A stretch of DNA of 64,000 bases from Candidatus Falkowbacteria bacterium CG10_big_fil_rev_8_21_14_0_10_37_14 (lineage in GTDB: Bacteria; Patescibacteriota; Patescibacteriia; Patescibacteriales; Patescibacteriaceae), in the NCBI GenBank assembly GCA_002778705.1, contig PFAM01000023.1, forward strand, positions 33,188-97,187, in the 5' to 3' direction. Numbering within the stretch: the stretch's first letter is position 1; each line of letters starts with the position of its first letter. The notes under the pieces are model-generated. The model was not told where the DNA came from. It searched no databases and saw nothing but the letters and a program-made list of their open reading frames with translations. A program made the translations under genes and the position numbers. Positions 16,013-24,187 of the stretch are shown here, one piece after another.

Positions 16013-17722
16013 ATGACACAATATGAAGCTTTAAATATTATGAAAACCGGTGCCAATGTTTTTCTAACAGGAGAACCTGGCTCTGGTAAAACTCACATCG
16101 TTAATGAATATATAGCTTATTTGCGTTCCTGCGGTGTGGAGTGTGCTATTACAGCTTCCACTGGTATTGCCGCTACACATATTAGTGGTATGACTATTCA
16201 TTCTTGGAGTGGTATCGGTATTAAAACTTCTTTAACTAAACACGATTTAGACAACATCGCTAGCACTGACCGTTTAGCTAAACGTATTAAGTCAGCTAAG
16301 GTTTTAATCATTGATGAAATCTCTATGCTTCCACCGTACGCCTTAAATATGGTGGAGGCGGTTTGTCGCCGAGTAAAAAACAGCACCGATCCTTTTGGCG
16401 GTTTACAAATTATTATGGTTGGTGATTTTTTTCAATTACCCCCAATTATGGCTAATCAAGCTAATCAAAATTCTGGTGCTTTATTTAATGACAAACCTCA
16501 GCGTTTTTCTTATGAATCAATAGCTTGGAAATCAGCCAGCCCAATTATTTGTTATCTTCACGAACAATATCGTCAAGATGATCGCAACTATTTAAGTGTG
16601 CTAACAGCTATTCGTGCTAATCGTTTTAGCGAAGAACATTTAAATCATTTAAATCAACGTAAGGTAAATTATGCTGATGCTCCGAGTGATTTGCCAAAAT
16701 TATTTTCGCACAATGTTGATGTTGACCGCGTTAACGACGAAATGTTAGCTAAGTTATCAACCAAAGGCCGAGTTTTTCCGATGATGTCACAAGGCCCCAA
16801 GCATTTGGTAGCTACACTTAAGCGAGGTTGTTTGTCTCCAGAATCTTTAGCTTTAAAAATTGGTGCCTCAATTATGTTCACTAAAAATAGCCCCAAAGGA
16901 TCTTTTGCCAATGGCACCGTTGGAGTTGTTCAAGATTTTGATAAGTTTATGGGCTATCCAACTGTTTTAACTCGCGGCGGTTTAAAGCTTACTGTGGAGC
17001 CTATGGATTGGTTGCTAGAAGAAAATGGTGAGGTCTTGGCTAAAGTCACGCAATTACCTTTGCGTTTAGCTTGGGCCATCACAGTTCACAAGAGCCAGGG
17101 AATGAGTTTAGATGGAGCAGTAGTGGATTTAGCTTCGGTTTTTGAATATGGTCAAGGTTATGTGGCTTTGTCGCGCGTTCGTCGTTTATCTGGCTTGCAT
17201 CTTTTAGGTTGGAATAAGCGAGCTTTTGAAGTTCATCCTGATATTGTAGAACAGGATGTTTTTTTCAAAACTTCCTCAGCTGACGATTTATCAGCTTTTG
17301 TTAAAATGCCACGTGCCGATTTAGATAATTTACAAAGTCGTTTTTTACAAATGTGTGGGGGTCGCCCTGGGGCAGGGGCTTTAAAACAAAAATCTACCAG
17401 TTTGAAAAAACCGACCGGTGATACCTACCGTCAAACCTTAGCACTTTGGCGTGAAAGCAAAGATCTAAAAGCGATTGTTAAAGCACGTGGGTTATCAGAA
17501 AATACAATTATTACGCATTTGGAAAAACTAGGGCAAAAAGGCAAAATTAAACCAGGGGATATGTTGAAGCTGTGTTCCTCAGAGCTTCTGCGTGCTTTAC
17601 CAGAAATCCATCAGGCTTTCCGTGATTTACAAACCGATAAACTAGGGCCAGTTTGTGCTCATTTTAACGATCGCTATTCTTTTGATGATTTGCGTTTGGC
17701 CCGTATGGTTATGAATAAGTAA
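16013..17722 (+). CDS. PIF1-like 5'-3' DNA helicase with C-terminal HTH_40-like domain
   Basis: A 569-residue protein. Walker A GEPGSGKTH (about 20-28), STGIAATHISGMTIHSWSGIG, Walker B LIIDEISMLPP, GDFFQLPPI and the late motif TVHKSQGMSLDGAV match the PIF1/RRM3 branch of superfamily 1B. The C-terminus (about 470-569, from YRQTLALW) resembles the HTH_40 domain found at the end of RecQ and PIF1 proteins and probably binds DNA. Such enzymes unwind DNA, including G-quadruplexes and D-loops. It has its own promoter. Confidence 0.9.
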   Translation: MTQYEALNIMKTGANVFLTGEPGSGKTHIVNEYIAYLRSCGVECAITASTGIAATHISGMTIHSWSGIGIKTSLTKHDLDNIASTDRLAKRIKSAKVLIIDEISMLPPYALNMVEAVCRRVKNSTDPFGGLQIIMVGDFFQLPPIMANQANQNSGALFNDKPQRFSYESIAWKSASPIICYLHEQYRQDDRNYLSVLTAIRANRFSEEHLNHLNQRKVNYADAPSDLPKLFSHNVDVDRVNDEMLAKLSTKGRVFPMMSQGPKHLVATLKRGCLSPESLALKIGASIMFTKNSPKGSFANGTVGVVQDFDKFMGYPTVLTRGGLKLTVEPMDWLLEENGEVLAKVTQLPLRLAWAITVHKSQGMSLDGAVVDLASVFEYGQGYVALSRVRRLSGLHLLGWNKRAFEVHPDIVEQDVFFKTSSADDLSAFVKMPRADLDNLQSRFLQMCGGRPGAGALKQKSTSLKKPTGDTYRQTLALWRESKDLKAIVKARGLSENTIITHLEKLGQKGKIKPGDMLKLCSSELLRALPEIHQAFRDLQTDKLGPVCAHFNDRYSFDDLRLARMVMNK

Positions 17723-17811
17723 AAGCAGGTAAGCTTGACTTTTGCCTAAAAAATGTTAAAAAGAACCTAATGTTTATAAGCTCTTTTTAAAATAATTGAT
17801 CTGAGGTAATT

Positions 17812-18225
17812 ATGTTCGAGAATAGCTCTTTATTAACGCTTAGTTTGTCGTTATTTAGTAGTCTAACATTATTAATTGAATTTTTCATTGCTTTCAGGCA
17901 TTTTCTAGTGTCGCAACCTGTATTTGTTTTCAACCCCTTCTTTAATACTCGATTACCAGTCGCCTTAGCTATAACAACTATTGGCGGTATTGTAGCCGTT
18001 CTAAGTTTAATACCTGTCGGAATTTATGCATCTCAAGATATTAATAACGGTTTAATTTTTTTAGGTTTTTGTTTACTTCTAGAAGTTGTAATCATGAAGT
18101 GGTTAATTCATTGGTACAGAAAACTAATTCTTAAAGGTACCGAGGAAGATTGGAACAAACGAGTAGTTTTTATAGGTTGTTTGTTTTTTTTAAACTGTTT
18201 CTTGTTGTGGCTGCATTATGTATAG
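17812..18225 (+). CDS. uncharacterised membrane protein
   Basis: A 137-residue protein with four predicted transmembrane helices (about 8-28, 48-72, 80-98, 117-135) and a short charged loop (YRKLILKGTEEDWNKR). No family recognised. A GAGGT Shine-Dalgarno-like site 6 bases upstream supports the ATG. Single gene followed by a terminator. Confidence 0.65.
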   Translation: MFENSSLLTLSLSLFSSLTLLIEFFIAFRHFLVSQPVFVFNPFFNTRLPVALAITTIGGIVAVLSLIPVGIYASQDINNGLIFLGFCLLLEVVIMKWLIHWYRKLILKGTEEDWNKRVVFIGCLFFLNCFLLWLHYV

Positions 18226-18234
18226 CTATTATTT

Positions 18235-18258
18235 AAGCGTTCTCCAGAACGCTTTTTT
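18235..18258 (+). terminator. intrinsic terminator
   Basis: AAGCGTTCT (18235-18243) pairs with AGAACGCTT (18246-18254), followed by a T-rich run. Confidence 0.88.
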
Positions 18259-18272
18259 CTTTTTTTAAAGTA

Positions 18273-18281
18273 TGTTATAAT
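18273..18281 (+). promoter_or_regulatory. extended -10 promoter of the SIMPL gene
   Basis: TGTTATAAT (TATAAT 18276-18281), no clear -35; predicted leader about 12 bases. Confidence 0.6.
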
Positions 18282-18299
18282 TAAGTCAAATAAAAAAAT

Positions 18300-19040
18300 A
18301 TGAACAAAACAAATTTTTCATTAGCCGTATTATTAATAATTGCGGTTAGCACTATCGTTGTTACTGCTTTATGGAAATCGGGACAAACTAATTCAGAAGA
18401 CCGTTTTTCGGTGGTCGGCTCCGGCACTGTTTATGCCAAAGCAGATATTGCTAACTTACAAGTTGGTTTCAAAACAGAAACTAAAAAAACTGCCGCTGAG
18501 GCTACTACAGACAGTAGTAAAAAAATGAACGGGATTACGGAAGTTTTAAAAAAGTTAGACATTAAAACTGAAGATATTAAGACCACCCAATACAACTTGA
18601 ATCCTGTATATAACTGGACTGACAGAGCTGGGCAAACTTTAATTGGTTATGAAGTTTTACAAAGTTTAACTTTAAAAATTCGTGATTTAGATAAGATTGG
18701 TGAAGTAATTGCCAGAACTACTGAGCAAGGAGCTAATCAGGTTGGTGGCATCAGCTTCACTATTGATGATGAGTTTGCTTTGCGTAATCAAGCTCGTGAA
18801 TTAGCCATTAAAAAAGCTAAAGAAAAAGCTGAATTAATTTCCAAGCAATCTGGTATGAAATTAGGGGCTATTAAAAGTGTCTCAGAAAACAACAATACTT
18901 ATCCTGCTATTATGGCTTACAGCAACGCTAAGGCAATGGACTCTGTTGGCAGCGGGGTTGAAAGCATCCCTGCCACTGAAATACAAAGTGGTCAAAATGA
19001 AATTAAAGTTGAAGTGACTTTAATTTACGAAGTTAAATAA
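18300..19040 (+). CDS. SIMPL domain (DUF541) exported protein
   Basis: A 246-residue protein with an N-terminal signal anchor (about 5-26). The SIMPL domain covers about 36-244, with FSVVGSGTVYAKADIANLQVG at its start, a central LKKLDIKTEDIKT, and ARELAIKKAKEKAELIS near its end. Family members are periplasmic or surface proteins with a BON-like fold and no agreed biochemical role. It is probably co-transcribed with the next membrane protein (11-base gap). Confidence 0.88.
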   Translation: MNKTNFSLAVLLIIAVSTIVVTALWKSGQTNSEDRFSVVGSGTVYAKADIANLQVGFKTETKKTAAEATTDSSKKMNGITEVLKKLDIKTEDIKTTQYNLNPVYNWTDRAGQTLIGYEVLQSLTLKIRDLDKIGEVIARTTEQGANQVGGISFTIDDEFALRNQARELAIKKAKEKAELISKQSGMKLGAIKSVSENNNTYPAIMAYSNAKAMDSVGSGVESIPATEIQSGQNEIKVEVTLIYEVK

Positions 19041-19051
19041 CTAATACATCT

Positions 19052-19810
19052 ATGATGATTTCTAAAACGAAGTCTTTGATAAGTTTTCAAGATTTGTTTG
19101 CCCAAGCTTGGAAATATTATTGGCAAAACTTTAATCGATTAATGCAATTAATGCTAATCGCTATCCCTGTGGGTATTTTAGGTATGATTGCTGTAGTTGG
19201 TTTTATTAGCTGGGATAGAGTTATCAGTTTAGTTTTAACTAATACCGTTTCCATTCCGATGATTGGGATTGCTGGTTCGCTTATAATGATTGTTAGTTTA
19301 ATGTTTTTGTCTAGTGCTATTATTTTAGGCTTAGTTATGAAGACGGCTATTTTTTCCATGGTCTTAAAAAAGGACTCTAAAAGTAGCTTTAAACAACTTT
19401 GGAAATTAGGGCGAGAAAAATATGAAGCTTATTTTAAAGCCGTTTTTATCGCAGATTTTTTTACTTTATTATGGTCTCTGTTATTAATTATTCCAGGCAT
19501 AATCAAGGGGTTACAATATTCTTTCGCTGGTCTAGTGGCTTTAGATAAGAAGACTCAAAGCCGAGACGCTTTTAAAGAAAGTCGTCGTTTGATTACTGGT
19601 CGTTGGTGGGGTGTTTTCTGGCGTCTTGTTTTGCCAACTATTTTGTTTTCTGTCGGTACCTCTGTTTTGGCTGTAATTATGGGGGCCCAACTAGGCAACA
19701 AAATGGATCCAACTTACGGTATTGTTAATAGCACTGCTATATTTTTCTTAACCCCGCTATTTATGGCTTATATAGTTGAATTATACTTAAGTTTAAAGAA
19801 GACTAGATAA
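19052..19810 (+). CDS. multi-pass membrane protein, unknown
   Basis: A 252-residue protein with about six transmembrane helices and the opening SFQDLFAQAWKYYWQNF, a cytoplasmic segment common in glycerophosphoryl-diester-phosphodiesterase-type membrane domains and related uncharacterised CPR proteins. The middle LDKKTQSRDAFKESRRLI is a cytoplasmic loop. No catalytic residues are evident. After it, 19811-20022 holds only AT-rich sequence with a small CAGC/GCTG hairpin near 19955. Confidence 0.65.
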   Translation: MMISKTKSLISFQDLFAQAWKYYWQNFNRLMQLMLIAIPVGILGMIAVVGFISWDRVISLVLTNTVSIPMIGIAGSLIMIVSLMFLSSAIILGLVMKTAIFSMVLKKDSKSSFKQLWKLGREKYEAYFKAVFIADFFTLLWSLLLIIPGIIKGLQYSFAGLVALDKKTQSRDAFKESRRLITGRWWGVFWRLVLPTILFSVGTSVLAVIMGAQLGNKMDPTYGIVNSTAIFFLTPLFMAYIVELYLSLKKTR

Positions 19811-20022
19811 AGTATTTTATCCCAGCGAAGTTTGGGGATTTCCTCAGCTTAATAGAACGACATTGTTAAAAATAAAAAAACAGAAGATAGAAACCATTTT
19901 ATCTCTTGTTTTTAGTATTTAGTTGTTCTATTATTTTTATATAAAAAGATTCCAGCTTTCGCTGAGTTAAATCCGAGAAATAAAACCTCGATTTACTGCG
20001 TATTATTAAGATAAGCATTATC

Positions 20023-20598
20023 ATGTTAACAGTTAAAAACTGCCCAGTTAAGGCTAGTGACGCTGAGTTAGTTGAATTAGTCTTAGATAATTCTGATTAT
20101 TTCATCTGCTTGATGGAACGCTATGAAGCTAAACTTAGACGCTATATTTTGCGTTTAGGACGTTTTAGTGCTGAAGATGGGGATGATTTACTCCAAGAAG
20201 TTTTTATCAAAGCTTACAAAAACTTGCGAGGCTTTAATATAGAGATGTCTTTTTCAGCTTGGATTTATCGCATTGCTCATAATCACGTCATTAGTCAATT
20301 TCGTCATAATTCAGCCCGGCCTTTAACTGTAGAACTAGATACTAATGATAACAGCCTTTTGGCTACAGGCTTACAACTAGATGGGCGTATAGATCAAGTT
20401 TTATTAGCTGAAAGTATTAAGCGAGCTTTAGAAAAACTTCGCCCAGCTTACCGTGAAATTTTAACACTCAAGTTTTTAGAGGACAGAAGCTATGATGAAT
20501 TGGCTGATATTTTACAAAAACCGCCGGGGACTATTGCTACTCTAATTCACAAAGCCAAAAAAGAATTTAAACAACATTGGACATATGAGCAATCTTAG
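20023..20598 (+). CDS. ECF-type sigma factor (sigma-70 family)
   Basis: A 191-residue protein with sigma region 2 (YILRLGRFSAEDGDDLLQEVFIKAY, then FSAWIYRIAHNHVISQFR, about 45-105) and region 4 (about 135-185, EKLRPAYREILTLKFLEDRSYDELADIL and a DNA-recognition helix). Regions 1 and 3 are missing, as in the ECF group. It directs RNA polymerase to a special promoter set. Its last 14 bases overlap the next gene, the usual arrangement for a sigma factor and its membrane regulator. Confidence 0.92.
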   Translation: MLTVKNCPVKASDAELVELVLDNSDYFICLMERYEAKLRRYILRLGRFSAEDGDDLLQEVFIKAYKNLRGFNIEMSFSAWIYRIAHNHVISQFRHNSARPLTVELDTNDNSLLATGLQLDGRIDQVLLAESIKRALEKLRPAYREILTLKFLEDRSYDELADILQKPPGTIATLIHKAKKEFKQHWTYEQS

Positions 20599-21373
20599 TC
20601 AAAGCGTCGCCGATAAAATTAACAAAGAGCAGATCAAACAAAAACCAGTCTGGATTTTTGTCATTCAAAAAATCTTTTGGACGATTCTCTTAGTCTTAAG
20701 TGTTGTCTTCGGTGGGGTATCTGTAGCTATCATCGGTTTCTTACTCGTTGAACAAGATTGGGTAGAATTACAGCCTGAGCTGGCTAATCGTATAACCCCT
20801 GTGCTGCTAGCCATTCCCTATTTATGGTTGATAATTTTTACCGGCTTAATTTTTCTTTCTTGGTATTATTTTAAACATTTAGGTCGCTGTTATCGGCAGC
20901 CGATGTTTAAAGTAGCCGCCTGGGTCTTAAGCTTAAGTCTTGTCATTGGTCTAGGTCTATTGACTTTAGGTTGGGGAGAACGGGTTAATAATTATTTAGC
21001 TTCAGCTGTTCCAATTTATAGTCGTAACTTTGACACTCGTCATCATGTTTGGCAACGACCTTTGGCTGGTTATATTTCTGGACAAATTATTCAACTTGGT
21101 AGTAATCAATTACGACTAGCCGCTTTAGATAATAAGATTTGGTTAGTTCGCTTAAATGGTGACACGAAGATTGATGCCTTAGCAATTTTAGATCTTGGCG
21201 GACAAGTTCGTGTGATTGGCTACCAATTAGCGCCCTTTGATTTTTTAGCCAAAGAAATTAAAGATTGGGATTGCGTTTGTGGTGGTTATTGTGAAAGATG
21301 TGGCGGTCATTGTGCTGGTTGTGAAATTAGTTGCCAGATAAAAGAGTCTGGTTGTGGACAACGCAAGAGATAA
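20585..21373 (+). CDS. putative anti-sigma membrane protein with cysteine-rich tail
   Basis: A 262-residue protein. A short cytoplasmic N-terminus (SVADKINKEQIKQKPVW) could contact the sigma factor. Three or four transmembrane helices follow (about 28-55, 78-97, 108-130). The remainder is outside or cytoplasmic and ends in eight cysteines within about 35 residues (CVCGGYC, CERCGGHC, then more), which looks metal- or redox-binding. The overlap with the sigma gene and topology support anti-sigma function; no ZAS/RsgI motif is recognised, so this is inference. Confidence 0.65.
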   Translation: MSNLSQSVADKINKEQIKQKPVWIFVIQKIFWTILLVLSVVFGGVSVAIIGFLLVEQDWVELQPELANRITPVLLAIPYLWLIIFTGLIFLSWYYFKHLGRCYRQPMFKVAAWVLSLSLVIGLGLLTLGWGERVNNYLASAVPIYSRNFDTRHHVWQRPLAGYISGQIIQLGSNQLRLAALDNKIWLVRLNGDTKIDALAILDLGGQVRVIGYQLAPFDFLAKEIKDWDCVCGGYCERCGGHCAGCEISCQIKESGCGQRKR

Positions 21374-21388
21374 TTTTTCCCAAATTAG

Positions 21389-21428
21389 AAAAAAACAAAC
21401 ATCAGTTTATCAAAATGTTTGTTTTTTT
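21389..21428. terminator. bidirectional intrinsic terminator
   Basis: A 14-bp AT-rich stem (21389-21402/21415-21428) has an A run on one side and T run on the other. It ends the sigma/anti-sigma unit (+) and the small minus-strand gene at 21445-21552. Confidence 0.82.
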
Positions 21429-21444
21429 GTTTTTGAAATTTAAG

Positions 21445-21552
21445 TTAGCCTTTAATTAGATATCTGATAATAATTACCACTATAATCATTAAGCCCACTA
21501 CAGTAAAAGCTGTACTTGTTCTAAGTTTGCAGTGCTCTAAGGAGTTGTTCAT
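21445..21552 (-). CDS. 35-residue single-span membrane microprotein
   Basis: This short frame starts MNNSLEHCKLR and continues into one long hydrophobic helix (about residues 15-30, rich in Ile/Val) with a basic end (RYLIKG). It has a near-consensus promoter (TTAACA-17-TACAAT) and a terminator at the correct places, which is the main reason to call it. No Shine-Dalgarno site; leader about 12 bases. No homologue recognised. A role as a membrane-embedded regulator or a small toxin is possible, but nothing shows which. Confidence 0.55.
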   Translation of the reverse strand: MNNSLEHCKLRTSTAFTVVGLMIIVVIIIRYLIKG

Positions 21553-21570
21553 ATTTGATATTGGTGTCTT

Positions 21571-21599
21571 ATTGTATCAGGTTTTTTTACCATTGTTAA
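21571..21599 (-). promoter_or_regulatory. promoter of the 35-residue gene
   Basis: Minus strand: TTAACA (21594-21599), 17-base spacer, TACAAT (21571-21576). Its -35 overlaps that of the divergent pseudopilin promoter. Confidence 0.7.
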
Positions 21600-21622
21600 A
21601 GTCTTTGTTTTTTTGCTATAAT
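21593..21622 (+). promoter_or_regulatory. leaderless promoter of the glycine-rich pseudopilin
   Basis: TTGTTA (21593-21598), 18-base spacer, TATAAT (21617-21622) preceded by TGC. The predicted transcription start is 1 base before the ATG at 21630. Confidence 0.7.
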
Positions 21623-21629
21623 AACCAAC

Positions 21630-23222
21630 ATGAACAGATTACAAAAATTTAACAAAGCCTTCACACTGCTAGAGGTGGTAATCACCGTTTTTTTGTTATC
21701 TGTTTTGGTTGTGGGCGTTGTGGTTTTAATTAATCCGCCCAGGCAATTTGCTAAGTCGCGTAATTTTGTACGGCTAAGTGATATCACGGCCATTAACAAA
21801 GCTCTCAATCAATACGCTTTAGAACATAACGGTCAATATCCAACTGGGTTAACTTATCAATTAAAAGAAATTTGTAAGGAAGGTGTTTCAGCTACTCAAT
21901 GTGCTAGTAGCAACTTGGTAGATCTATCAGTTTTATCGGTTAATCAAAAATATCTACCTAGGCTGCCTTTCGATCCTTTAAGTATTAATCCCTATGGCAC
22001 TGGTTATTGGATAATAAAATTATCTGGTCGGCAAGTGGCTTTAGAAGCGCCTTTAAGTGAGTTAGGAGAGTTTATTTCCACTCAAGACATAGGAACTTGT
22101 CAGGCTGAGTGTGCTAACAAAGCCTGCGGAAGTAGCGATGGATGCGGTGGTGTTTGTGCAGACAACGCCTGTGTGGCCGACCTAGTTAATATAGCTATTA
22201 GCGGTTCACCTTCTAACTATAGTTTTGCCAGTTCTGTTTATGATTACCCTGGTTTATTAACTTCTTCTTCTATTTCTAGTGTTACTATAACACCAACAGG
22301 AACTGGTGTTATTACGGTAGACGGTCAATCAGTACTTTCTGATACAGCCTCTCCTCCAATTACTTTAGATTTTGGTTTAGAGCAGATTATTCAAGTTAAG
22401 GTTTCTGATGTCGGTCAAGCTAGTAAAACCTACACTATAAAAATAAAAAGAAGCAGTCTTGATTTTTATGGACTGGGCGGAATTATTAGTTACAGTGGAG
22501 ATTATACTATTCACACTTTTAAGTCTAGTGGAATTTTTTCAGCCATCGGTCAAGGTAGAATAGATTTTTTGATTGTTGCTGGTGGTGGTGCCGGAGGCTT
22601 TGGTAGTGGTGGCGGTGGTGGTGCTGGAGGCTTTATTCATGTCGTGAATAGTAGTATAACTAGTGGAGACAAAATCGTAACAGTTGGCATGGGTGGTACT
22701 GGCAATGTGTTTTATGGTGATGGACAAAACAGTAATTTTCTGAATTATACAGCCGTTGGTGGCGGCGGCGGTGGTCCAAATTATTTAGTTGGACGGTTTG
22801 GTGGCTCAGGTGGTGGTTCGGGGTATAGTAATTATGGGATGAGCTCTAGCGTTATTGGACAAGGTTCGGATGGCGGTATGGGGAACCCTCTTTATAACAG
22901 AGGAGGTGGAGGCGGTGGTGGCAAACAGCGTGGCGAATCATCAAGCAGTGGCGGTAGTGGCGGGAAAGGTATTGCCAGTTATATGACAGGTCAGTTAGTT
23001 TTGTATTGCGGTGGCGGCGGTGGCGGTAGTTTTAAAACTACAACTCCTGGCGTTGGCGGCGACGGTGGTGGTGGTAATGGTGGCAAAGGTACTAAAGGTT
23101 TTTCAGCCACACCTAATACAGGCGGTGGCGGCGGCGGTGGCGGAGTTGATGGTCGTACTTCGTTTGATGGTGGCGACGGTGGTTCGGGAATTGTTACTAT
23201 TAAGTACCTAACACCGAAATAG
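21630..23222 (+). CDS. pseudopilin-like protein with glycine-rich domain
   Basis: A 530-residue protein. The N-terminus has a type IV pilin/pseudopilin signal: a basic leader, then KAFTLLEVVITVF (Glu at +5 after the cleavage site) and a single hydrophobic helix. About 50-170 is a pilin-like head. About 160-180 is Cys-rich (CGSSDGCGGVCADNAC). About 180-285 is beta-rich (cadherin-like). The last 240 residues are a glycine-rich domain entered by YTIHTFKSSGIFS and FLIVAGGGAGGFG, a known surface or phage-tail domain type. It should be processed by a prepilin peptidase and assembled or displayed outside the cell as an adhesin. Confidence 0.82.
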   Translation: MNRLQKFNKAFTLLEVVITVFLLSVLVVGVVVLINPPRQFAKSRNFVRLSDITAINKALNQYALEHNGQYPTGLTYQLKEICKEGVSATQCASSNLVDLSVLSVNQKYLPRLPFDPLSINPYGTGYWIIKLSGRQVALEAPLSELGEFISTQDIGTCQAECANKACGSSDGCGGVCADNACVADLVNIAISGSPSNYSFASSVYDYPGLLTSSSISSVTITPTGTGVITVDGQSVLSDTASPPITLDFGLEQIIQVKVSDVGQASKTYTIKIKRSSLDFYGLGGIISYSGDYTIHTFKSSGIFSAIGQGRIDFLIVAGGGAGGFGSGGGGGAGGFIHVVNSSITSGDKIVTVGMGGTGNVFYGDGQNSNFLNYTAVGGGGGGPNYLVGRFGGSGGGSGYSNYGMSSSVIGQGSDGGMGNPLYNRGGGGGGGKQRGESSSSGGSGGKGIASYMTGQLVLYCGGGGGGSFKTTTPGVGGDGGGGNGGKGTKGFSATPNTGGGGGGGGVDGRTSFDGGDGGSGIVTIKYLTPK

Positions 23223-23255
23223 TATCAGCTAGGTTTTAGTGATGTTTTAAAACCA

Positions 23256-23284
23256 TTGTAGTGATTTTTTATTTATGTTATAAT
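23256..23284 (+). promoter_or_regulatory. promoter of the 23305 gene
   Basis: TTGTAG (23256-23261), 17-base spacer, TATAAT (23279-23284) with TGT extension. Leader about 14 bases. Confidence 0.8.
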
Positions 23285-23304
23285 AAAAATATATTATTAA
23301 TCTT

Positions 23305-23646
23305 ATGCTAACACAAGGAGGAAAAAAAAGCCTTACTAAATCTAAGACTAAAAAATCGTCAGTTGCTCCGGCAATAGTCAAGCGATCTGCCGTCTCAGTT
23401 AAAACGCCAAGTTACTTAAGCACGTCTGTTGCTAAAAATCCAACCAAGCCTGTGATTGGTCGGCAGCTTTCTAAACCGACCACTAGACTAGCAGCTTTAC
23501 ATCGGGATTTTATTTCTGATGAAAAAAATGATTTTCGTTATAGTTTAGGTCATGTGCTTGCTAGCTCATTTTCTGGTTTTGTTGGCGGCATTGTAGTTTC
23601 TTCATTGATTTGGGTCCTTATCGTCAATGTTTTATTTTTGGACTAA
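23305..23646 (+). CDS. basic protein with C-terminal membrane helix, unknown
   Basis: A 113-residue protein. Residues 1-70 are Lys/Ser/Thr-rich and probably disordered; one hydrophobic segment (about 90-110) anchors the C-terminus. An AAGGAGG string lies inside the coding region just after the ATG, with no suitable start codon behind it, so the first ATG (14 bases after the predicted transcript start) is retained. It overlaps the metallopeptidase gene by 20 bases. Function unknown. Confidence 0.6.
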   Translation: MLTQGGKKSLTKSKTKKSSVAPAIVKRSAVSVKTPSYLSTSVAKNPTKPVIGRQLSKPTTRLAALHRDFISDEKNDFRYSLGHVLASSFSGFVGGIVVSSLIWVLIVNVLFLD

Positions 23647-24004
23647 AGTTAAACGCCATATTAAAAGACAGCGACCAAAAGTTGTACCTGCTGATTTACA
23701 TCGGGTGCGGGTTTTGATTTTAAACAGAGTGGAATTTTTTAATAAGCAATTAAATTTTAAAATTGGAAGAATTAGTATTCGTAATCAAAGAACGCGTTGG
23801 GGTAGCTGTTCTAGTAAAGGCAATCTTAATTTTAATAGTCACTTAATTAATTTGCCTTTAGAATTATTAGATTATGTTGTCGTTCATGAGCTCTGTCATT
23901 TAAAACAACTCAACCATAGTCAAGATTTTTGGTTATTAGTTGAGCAAGTTTTACCAAATTTTAGGCAATTAAGAAAACAACTTAAAACCTATCATATTCA
24001 ATAG
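23627..24004 (+). CDS. YgjP/SprT-like zinc metallopeptidase (DUF45)
   Basis: A 125-residue protein with the DUF45/YgjP signature: ISIRNQRTRWGSCSSKGNLNFN, then VVHELCHLKQLNHSQDFW containing the HExxH zinc site. It is shorter than E. coli YgjP (167 residues), missing part of the N-terminal region. Predicted soluble cytoplasmic peptidase of unknown substrate. Translationally coupled to the upstream gene by a 20-base overlap. Confidence 0.9.
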   Translation: MFYFWTKVKRHIKRQRPKVVPADLHRVRVLILNRVEFFNKQLNFKIGRISIRNQRTRWGSCSSKGNLNFNSHLINLPLELLDYVVVHELCHLKQLNHSQDFWLLVEQVLPNFRQLRKQLKTYHIQ

Positions 24005-24022
24005 TTTTATTTTTAAATAAAT

Positions 24023-24041
24023 CTGCCAATAGGCAGTTTTT
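24023..24041 (+). terminator. short intrinsic terminator
   Basis: CTGCC (24023-24027) pairs with GGCAG (24032-24036), then TTTTTG. Confidence 0.6.
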
Positions 24042-24123
24042 GTTTAAAATAAAGCAAAATTAAGTATTTTGCTGTCTGTATTTAGCCGATAGTCTGTTTT
24101 CTGGACCCTTTGGTATAGGATAA

Positions 24124-24152
24124 TTGACAAAAATGCTAATTTATGCTAGTAT
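24124..24152 (+). promoter_or_regulatory. promoter of the Wzz-like gene
   Basis: TTGACA (24124-24129), 17-base spacer, TAGTAT (24147-24152) preceded by TGC. Start near 24159 favours the ATG at 24188 over a TTG at 24167. Confidence 0.85.
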
Positions 24153-24187
24153 GAAGAATACTAAAATTGTATTTTATTTTAAGCTAT

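Noticed and set aside
22560-23200. Glycine-rich coding region as a CRISPR or tandem DNA repeat array
   Set aside because: Repeats are codon-level GGN runs inside one open frame, without regular spacers.
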